64,000 nt of DNA, taken from Vandiemenella viatica. Its lineage: Eukaryota > Arthropoda > Insecta > Orthoptera > Morabidae. The DNA lies in assembly GCA_031002005.1 (NCBI GenBank), contig JARYHS010008074.1:14702924-14766923 (forward strand). The letters run 5' to 3'. Both the position numbers and the translations under genes were made by a program. The notes under the pieces are model-generated. The model was not told where the DNA came from. It searched no databases and saw nothing but the letters and a program-made list of their open reading frames with translations. Shown one piece after another: positions 57,990-64,000 of this stretch. The stretch's first letter is position 1; each line of letters starts with the position of its first letter.

Positions 57990-59141
57990 CACAGTCCAGT
58001 CACATTAATGTGACCACCTCTCAAAAACCAGAATAACCACCTTTGGCAGAGCGGACCGCAGGAAGAGACTCCAGTGCCGTGGCCAGCTGCGCTAGATCAC
58101 GCGGTTGAGGATCCATGGCGCGAACAACCCGATCGAGGTGGTCCCACAGACTCTCGATTGGGTTTAAATCCGGTGAGTTTGCTGGCCAGGGGAGTAAGGT
58201 AAACTCATCCTGGTGCTCTTCGAACCACGCACATACACTGCGAGCTGTATGACACCTCGCATTGTCCTGCTGGTAGATGCCATCATTCAGAGGAAAAATT
58301 ATTCGCATGTAGGGGTGGACATGGTACAGATACGTACTTGTGCTGATCCATCGTGCCTTCCACAATGATGAGTTCACCCAGTGAATGCCAGGAAAACATT
58401 CACCAAACCATAATGCTCCCTCCTGCATCCTGGATCCTTCCGGCAATTGTTGCAGGATCTTTGCTTTCAGACGTTTCACGCCGTATCTGCTAACGTCCAT
58501 CTGTCCGATGGAGCATAAAACATGATTCATCGGAAAAATCCACCTGTCGCCACTCTGTGGACGTCCAGTTGCGGTACTGGCGTGCAAATTCCAGCCTTCG
58601 TTGCCGATGAACTGCAGTCAGCATAGGTGCATTAACCAGGCGTCTGCTGCGGAGGCCCATGCGCAGCAACGTTCGCTGAACCGTTGTTGAGGATACACTC
58701 TTGGTAGCCCCTTGGTTCATCTGGGCGGTCAATTGCTCAACAGTTGCACGTCTATTTGCCCGAACGCATCTCCGTAGCCTTCGTTCGCCTCTGTCATCTA
58801 TAGCCCGCGGTGCACCACATGTTCCACGCCGCTGATTTTGAATAGTGCTATTATGCCATGCACGGTATACTTTCACCACGGCGGCACGTGAACAGTTCAC
58901 AAAATTAGCCGATTCCGAAATGCTTCCACCCTTGGCCCGAAAGCCAATAATCATTCCCTTTTGGACGTCGGATAAATCGCTACGCTTCTGCATTGAGCCA
59001 ACGATTGAAATGCTTTCCGATGCCCTAGGACATCCTTTATATACACTCCACTGTAATGTGCTGCCACCTGCCTTCTGTGATTGGTTATTTCACGTTGACG
59101 TTGAACGTAGGTGGTGGTCACATTAATGTGACTGGACTGTG
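57990..59141 (-). mobile_element. Tc1/mariner transposon, DD36E type
   Basis: CACAGTCCAGTCACATTAAT at 57,990 is the start of a near-perfect terminal inverted repeat of about 30 bp whose other end closes at 59,141. TA flanks both sides (57,988-57,989 and 59,142-59,143). The 1,152-bp element contains one minus-strand transposase with a single frameshift. In copy 1 of the surrounding duplication the site is uninterrupted with a single TA near 1,256. The insertion therefore postdates the duplication. Confidence 0.95.
58021..58993 (-). pseudogene. Tc1/mariner transposase (DD36E) with one frameshift
   Basis: It starts at ATG 58,993 (MQKRSDLSDVQKGMIIGFR). Helix-turn-helix regions include SISESANFVNCSRAAVVKVY, then RRCVRANRRATVEQL. 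VDFSDESCFMLHRTDGR has the first Asp and runs into a stop at about 58,495. A one-base shift there restores the rest: EGALWFGECFPGI, IYQQDNARCHT (second Asp) and PANSPDLNPIESLWDHL (Glu), ending GGYSGF at 58,021. I count 36 residues between the second Asp and the Glu, which is the spacing of the DD36E group. Apart from the single shift it is complete. Confidence 0.9.
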
Positions 59142-59921
59142 TAGATTTTGCAGCTGCACATATCTGCTTCTCTCACAAAGCACACTCCATTTGGAGACCT
59201 CCGTCGATCTAGTATCGTTATAGTGTCTGCAATTCTCACGTTGTCTGTTTTTTATTTTGTTTTTATCATGGATGTTGTGACAGCTCTAATTTTGAAAGTA
59301 AGTCAAAGGATAGTGATTACTTTATCTCTTTTCTATTTATGTACATTGCATGTTTGTGTGTTTGTTTGCTTGAGTATGTGGAAGGAATATGTGCATTTTT
59401 GTATTTGTGTTTGCTGTGTTTTCAGATCTGTCGACTTTGTGTGTGTTTTATTAGTTTATTAATAGATTATTCGAAAAATAAAATCATCGACTCATATGTC
59501 TCTGTTTTATCATCATAGTCACCGAGCGCTATTTTCACAAAGAAAGCCTCGGGCTTTTAACCGCATACGTTGTGAAACAAAATGTTACTTCTTCAGTCTG
59601 AAACATGCATCTACCTGGTAATATGTTGGAAACACGAGTTAAGTATGAAGTCCTTGTGAAGCGGTAGATTGCGGTAGCTGTGACGAACCACATACATCTG
59701 CAATCAGCCCTCGATCTTATCTCGTCATTTGTTTCGCAAACAACCTCTGAAGACTTGTGCTTGCTTCAAAGCACAGCTTATCACAAGTTACGATAATGTC
59801 AATCGATTTCACGTTAACTGTAGCATATCTCGGGAACGTTCTTTTTCTTGCAGATCTGTGAATGACGACTAATACCCATCACTAGCAACTTCAGTTTGCA
59901 AATGATTGAAACCAGACACAC

Positions 59922-60685
59922 TGTAGCATATTTCAATAATTTCGTAGTTAATATTCTAGTGAGTGTAAGCCAGTCTCGGTGAGCTACAAGCCTGGGCGGA
60001 CGTGGAACATGAGAGCGCGTTTGCAGAATCTGAACCCTTCCTGCAAGGCCACAGAGGCAAGCAGTTTTGACTGTGAGAAACAAGGTTCGAAATGTTCTGG
60101 TACCTTCTAGAAAGACGCCTCCAACTGGCCAATTAAACTTTGCATCCACGGCGCGTGATGTGAACTGGCCAATGGGAGACAGTCACCCCACCCTCAAGCG
60201 ACAGTAGAGTGACGCGTTCTGTTCCCGTCCTCTGCGCAGTTTCATTTCGAAGATCACGCCGTAAACTTGCTAATTTTTATGAAGCCAATGACTTAGACAG
60301 TGTTTGAAATTACACCACCACCTCCACCCTTCGTATGCTCACGAGGTGAGGCTTGTACCAACCCTCCCCTATTTTATTCAGCCATTCGGCTATAGTAAGG
60401 AAACATATTTCACTTCTATGCATATTAAGATGTACCATTCAACTGTATCAATCCACTTATCTCTCCGAAGAATTCAAGAATAAATGCCTGTTCATAACAT
60501 CTCGGAAGTTATTTACAACAATACCCCACGTCAGTAGTTAGAGTGATTATTTTAGTGATTTCCAGCCCGTACTTGCAGACGCCAACGGGAAGAACCAGAA
60601 GTTGACGGCGAGCAGGCTGGACGAACTTACGTGCACGCAGGGGTAAGTCGAAGGTAATTCTTCGCTCGGCCATTACCACGCGACA
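59922..60685. mobile_element. Solo LTR of an LTR retrotransposon
   Basis: Copy 1 of the duplication reads GACACATCTTGCTCTGCAG without a break. Copy 2 has 764 bp inserted, starting TGTAGC and ending GCGACA (imperfect inverted termini TGT..ACA). It is flanked by ACAC on the left and ACAT on the right, a 4-bp target duplication with one change. The body contains two CCAAT boxes (60,129 and 60,169), a heat-shock-element-like TTCTAGAA (60,105) and an AATAAA (60,479). These are the parts expected of a promoter- and terminator-bearing LTR. The short duplication fits Gypsy-type elements. The internal region was presumably lost by recombination between LTRs. Confidence 0.75.
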
Positions 60686-60890
60686 ACATGTTACTCTGCA
60701 GCAATCATAGTCCAATATGGCTAATAATGCTCGGAAACATCAATGTGAAAATGGACAAGAGTTTGTGAATATGTAAGTTCACTATATACGTTTTGCCTTA
60801 GTGAACTGCTGATATATGTCTCAATCAGGCACTTTCCTGTGAGAAATAAAATCACTTCTTTTAAAACATTTTACGGTTTTAGCAGGCGTC

Positions 60891-61465
60891 ATATTAATGA
60901 AATATTCCACTTAAATTTTCGGGATTCGCGCTGCTTTTTTCGATGTATTACGACCGACGTTTCGGCGCCCAACCTGGGGCCTTCATCATCATCCCGAACG
61001 GTTACTGTAAGACTAAAAGAACATTGTCGTCACGCAAGCTCGGTCAAATCACAAAATCGGCTGTAGCAGAACATCAGATAGAAGAAGAACATAAAATTCA
61101 ATGGGGGAAGACCGAAGTAATAGCACAACCGAAATGTTTCCTTGAACGGAAAATAAGGAAATTGATTGAAATTTCCAAACAACCCAAAAATTTCAATAAA
61201 GACGGCGGCTATGGCTTAAGCGAAATGTGTAAATGTGCACTCGTGGACAATCGCGACACAAAATCTCCAACGACAACAACATCTCTGGAACAGCTGACAC
61301 CGGCTACCGGTAGCCAACACAATTATTGAGATCAACGACGGAGTGGTGTGAAAAACATTAAAAGTGATACTACTGATGAAGGCCCAGGTTGGGTGCGAAA
61401 CGTTGGTAGTAAAACATCGAAAAAAACAGCCGGAATCCAGAAAAAGTAAGTGAAATATTTTATTA
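60891..61465 (+). mobile_element. Penelope-like element remnant with inverted arms, copy 2
   Basis: The same structure as 2,268-2,846: an arm at about 60,897-60,995, its inverted partner at about 61,372-61,465, and an endonuclease remnant between. The arm words CCTGGGGCCTTCATC and, inverted, GATGAAGGCCCAGG are kept. It is the better copy for reading the protein, because the stop near 2,576 is a sense codon here. Confidence 0.72.
61040..61329 (+). pseudogene. Penelope-like GIY-YIG endonuclease C-terminal fragment
   Basis: The frame is open from before 61,000 to 61,329 and reads LGQITKSAVAEHQIEEEHKI, then CFLERKIRKLIEISKQ and NFNKDGGYGLSEM. These are the three conserved blocks that close Penelope-like GIY-YIG nucleases. 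The first motifs (GIY, YIG) and the reverse transcriptase are absent. Upstream residues in the same frame come from the inverted arm, not the protein. Confidence 0.7.
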
Positions 61466-61728
61466 AAATCACTTCTTACTAGGATAATTAAAGTTTTCAC
61501 TTCTCCAACTATTGTGAACATTAATATTGTTTCAACCGCTATTACGAAATACAGATAAGATGTTTTAACTGAAAGTAACATTTATTTGCAAAAAATTAAT
61601 AAGTCGAATAGTGATTTAATTGACTTACGAGTACCTAAATCTAACCAGAAAGAAATCACTAATGGAATAAGTATGGTAACAAAGCTACCAGGCTGATCCA
61701 AATTGGTTAATTAATTGGTTAACTTATC

Positions 61729-62238
61729 TTTATATATAAAGATGAATGTATGTTTGTTTGTTTGTTCTTCATACAAATCCACAGTTTTCATCCGATCTCG
61801 ATGAAACTTTGCACACTTATCCTTTGAAACAAGGAAAAAAATACTGTCTACATTTGGTTGAAAAATTATCTGTATAAACAACACATGTTGTCTCATAACT
61901 TCGAAATACGGCGATTGGATATGGACGTCTCCGTACCGTGTTTCCGTGTAGTGAACTGGCAGCTCAGTGGTTAAAGCGCATGCTTACGAACGTTGTGGTC
62001 TCCGGTTCAAATCTCCGTGGAGGCTAAGATTTCTAAAAAATTGTTTTTCATGGTAAGAGTCAGGCCTGGGCCGTAGGTTATTCGGATTGAATTTTAAACT
62101 GTAGATATTAGAAAGTTAGGGATGCAATGCGAGGCAAATCATAGGTAGTCTTGCAATGTTGTAGGTGTACACTTTTTTACGTTATAATGATCCCTCAGGT
62201 GTTTTTCACAGTCAGTGTGTGAGTGTGTACCACAGTAA
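61729..62238 (+). mobile_element. Helitron-like 5' end with a SINE insertion
   Basis: A|TCTTTATATATAAAGATG at 61,729 begins with TC after an A and folds as a short palindrome. GTTTGTTTGTTTGTTCTTC and GATCTCGATGAAACTTTGCA follow, words I know from widespread insect interspersed repeats. A tRNA-SINE at about 61,952-62,060 interrupts it. The 3' end may be the CTAG at 63,727-63,730, with the 62,239 element nested inside. Confidence 0.35.
61952..62060 (+). mobile_element. tRNA-derived SINE head
   Basis: GGCAGCTCAGTGGTTAAAGC at about 61,961 (A box) and GGTTCAAATCTCC at about 62,004 (B box) have tRNA-like spacing. The tail after CGTGGAGGCTAAG does not carry the core seen in other SINEs, so it may be a separate family. 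Confidence 0.65.
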
Positions 62239-64000
62239 TCTTATATATATATAAAAATAGACGTGTGTTTTCCTATATTTCACTTTTCAGCCACCACTAC
62301 CTAGCAGAGATCACTGATGTTTGTGGGTAGAAGTACCATGGATTTTCCTGTCGTGCACAACGTTGGCCGAATGCCGATAGCTGTGGGGATGTGGGAGATA
62401 TAATGATTACAGTTGGTCAGTGCAGAGCGGTTTCATATTTCGACCAAAAATTCGTATCTCCGTATACTTCTCTTTCCTGCCACAACTACATAACATAGAC
62501 CTTTGGTGTTTGTGTGTGGTAGTAGAATCGTCTTTCCTGTCGTGCCTATGGTTGTTAGATGTCGGTAGCTATGGGGGTGTGGGAGATATGGGGGTTGAAA
62601 GTGGTCGACCTGTGGCAATTTCATACTTCTGCCAAAGACAAAAGTGTCATGGTGTATCACTTTTCAGCGAAAACTATAGATCACAGATAACTGGCGTTTG
62701 TGTGTAGTAGTAGCACAGAGTCACCTTTCGATCACAACAGCGGCCGAATTTCAGAAACTGTGGTACTGTGGTAGATATGGTGGTTGTAAGTGGCCGACCA
62801 AGGATATTTTCGTATTTAGACTGTCTCCGCATATGTCACTTTTCTGCCACAACTACATAGCATAGAGCATTGGTGTTTGTGTTTGGTAGTAGAATCGTAT
62901 CTCATGTAGTGCACTATGGTTGTTAGATGTCGGTAGCTATGGGGGTGTGGGAGATATGGGGGTTGAAAGTGGTCGTCCTGTGGCAATTTCATATTTCTGC
63001 CAAAGACAAAAGTGTCATGGTGTATCACTTTTCAGCGAAAACTATCGATCACAGATCTCTGGCGTTTGTGTGTGGGTAGTAACAAAGAGTCACCTTTCGA
63101 TCACAACAGCGGCCGAATTTCAGAAACTGTGGTTGTGTGGGAGATATGGTGGTTGTAAGTGGCCGACCAAGGATATTTTCGTATTTCGACGAAAGGCATG
63201 TGTCTCCGCAGATTTCACTTTTCTGCCACGACTACATAGCATAGAGCATTGGTGTTTATGTGTGGTAGTAGAATCGTGTCTGTTGTCGTGCACTACGGTT
63301 GTTAGATGTCTGTAGCTATGGGGGTGTGGAAGATATGGGGGATGAAAATGGTCGACCTGCGGCAATTTCATATTTCTGCCAAAGACGCATGTGTCACGGT
63401 GTATCACTTTTAAGTGAAAACTATCAATCGCAGATCACTGGCGTTTGTGTGTGGTAGTAACACAGAGTCTCCCATCGATCACAACGTTGGCCGAAATTTG
63501 GTAACTGTGGGAGTGTGTGAGATATGGTGTTTGAAATTGGTCGATCATGAATATTTTCGTATTTCATCCAAAGACTTCTGTGTATCCGTAATTTACACAT
63601 AGTGCAGAAGACTGGTATTTGAGTGTGGTAATAGTATCGAGTCTCCCATCGTGCACTTTGGTGGTTAGATGTCTACAGCTGTCAATATGAATTCATTACA
63701 ATCACGAACGAAGTCGTGGGTACCAGCTAGTATTATTATAAATACGGAAGTAAGTCTTCGTCTTTTTGTTACGTTTCGCGACTAAATGGCTATATCGTTG
63801 TGATGGAATTAAAAGGAAATCAGTATGAAGGACGGACACAGGATATTTTTTCCAGTATGATTAACAGTTGTAGTCACGAAATTTGAGACCTTATCGAATG
63901 GTGAAAGAAATATGTTGGAAATTGATTCTCTTCAAGAGACAGGTTCGACGGTACAATGATATAGTGATAGCTTTCCTGTCATATTATTCCGACTCGATAT
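62239..64000 (+). mobile_element. Helitron-like composite with 368-bp satellite (plus strand), runs off the window
   Basis: It starts A|TCTTATATATATATAAA at 62,239. The first end is CTAG|T at 63,727-63,731, preceded 8 bases upstream by the hairpin CACGA/TCGTG (about 63,703-63,718). The flanks A and T are those expected for Helitron insertion. Sequence after that end (63,731-64,000) still matches the minus-strand copy at 34,100-34,780, including ATTCGATAAGGTC-like and CCATTTAGTCG words, so the repeated unit is larger than one element. The satellite body at 62,255-63,690 has about four 368-bp units. Confidence 0.5.

Larger units (their letters stand above)
56782..61727 (+). repeat. Duplicated segment, copy 2
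   Basis: Matches 1-3,093 in direct orientation, starting at AGATTGGCTGG and ending near TTGGTTAACTTAT. It is longer because of two insertions: a Tc1-type element at 57,990-59,141 and a solo LTR at 59,922-60,685. Removing both leaves about 3.0 kb, the same as copy 1. Its two SINEs are at about 56,840-57,005 and 57,080-57,345 (minus strand), the second with a better B box than in copy 1. The stretches between features are anonymous AT-rich DNA. Confidence 0.9.

Overview
This is eukaryotic nuclear DNA, almost certainly from an arthropod with a large, repeat-rich genome. The evidence is AT-rich sequence with no dense gene packing, tRNA-derived SINEs, several LINE lineages, Penelope-like elements, Tc1/mariner transposons, foldback MITEs, satellites and one 1,000-N assembly gap. 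The 46.3-kb Tc1 element and the SINE tails resemble repeats I associate with polyneopteran insects (orthopterans, stick insects). That assignment is tentative. No host gene can be named. The best host-gene candidate is a possible terminal exon on the minus strand near 19.1-19.4 kb. Nearly every recognisable protein is a decayed transposable-element protein.

Layout. 1-3.1 kb is one copy of a duplicated segment whose second copy lies at 56.8-61.7 kb in the same orientation. Each copy holds two tRNA-SINEs and a Penelope-like endonuclease remnant between inverted arms. The second copy has gained a Tc1-type transposon (57,990-59,141) and a solo LTR (59,922-60,685). The first copy preserves the empty target site of both. 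3.4-10 kb holds a foldback MITE, a LINE tail (family A), a 167-bp satellite inside a Helitron-like element and a second LINE tail (family B). 10-19.5 kb is mostly anonymous DNA with two GC-rich patches, a LINE fragment, a mariner carrying a palindromic insert, and the candidate exon. 19.5-29.4 kb has two SINEs, a 4.6-kb dead I-like LINE (gag zinc knuckles, endonuclease, RT, RNase H) and a Penelope-like element split by a SINE. 29.9-32.3 kb is another dead LINE. 34-37.8 kb is a Helitron-like element filled with a 368-bp satellite, and its inverted relative is at 62.2-64 kb. 38.8-39.8 kb is the second family-B LINE. 42.35-43.35 kb is the gap. 46.1-48.8 kb is a Tc1 element nested inside a mariner. 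49.8-56.5 kb contains a LINE fragment, a TA-flanked MITE, SINEs, hairpins and a Tc1 remnant interrupted by the second family-A LINE.

The elements interact mainly by nesting and by sharing sequence modules. SINEs with different tRNA heads share one core, and another SINE family shares its tail with LINE family B, suggesting mobilisation by that LINE. The most unusual structure is the pair of Helitron-like elements (A|TC start, terminal hairpin, CTAG|T end) whose bodies are dimeric satellites with about 8 versus about 4 repeat units.
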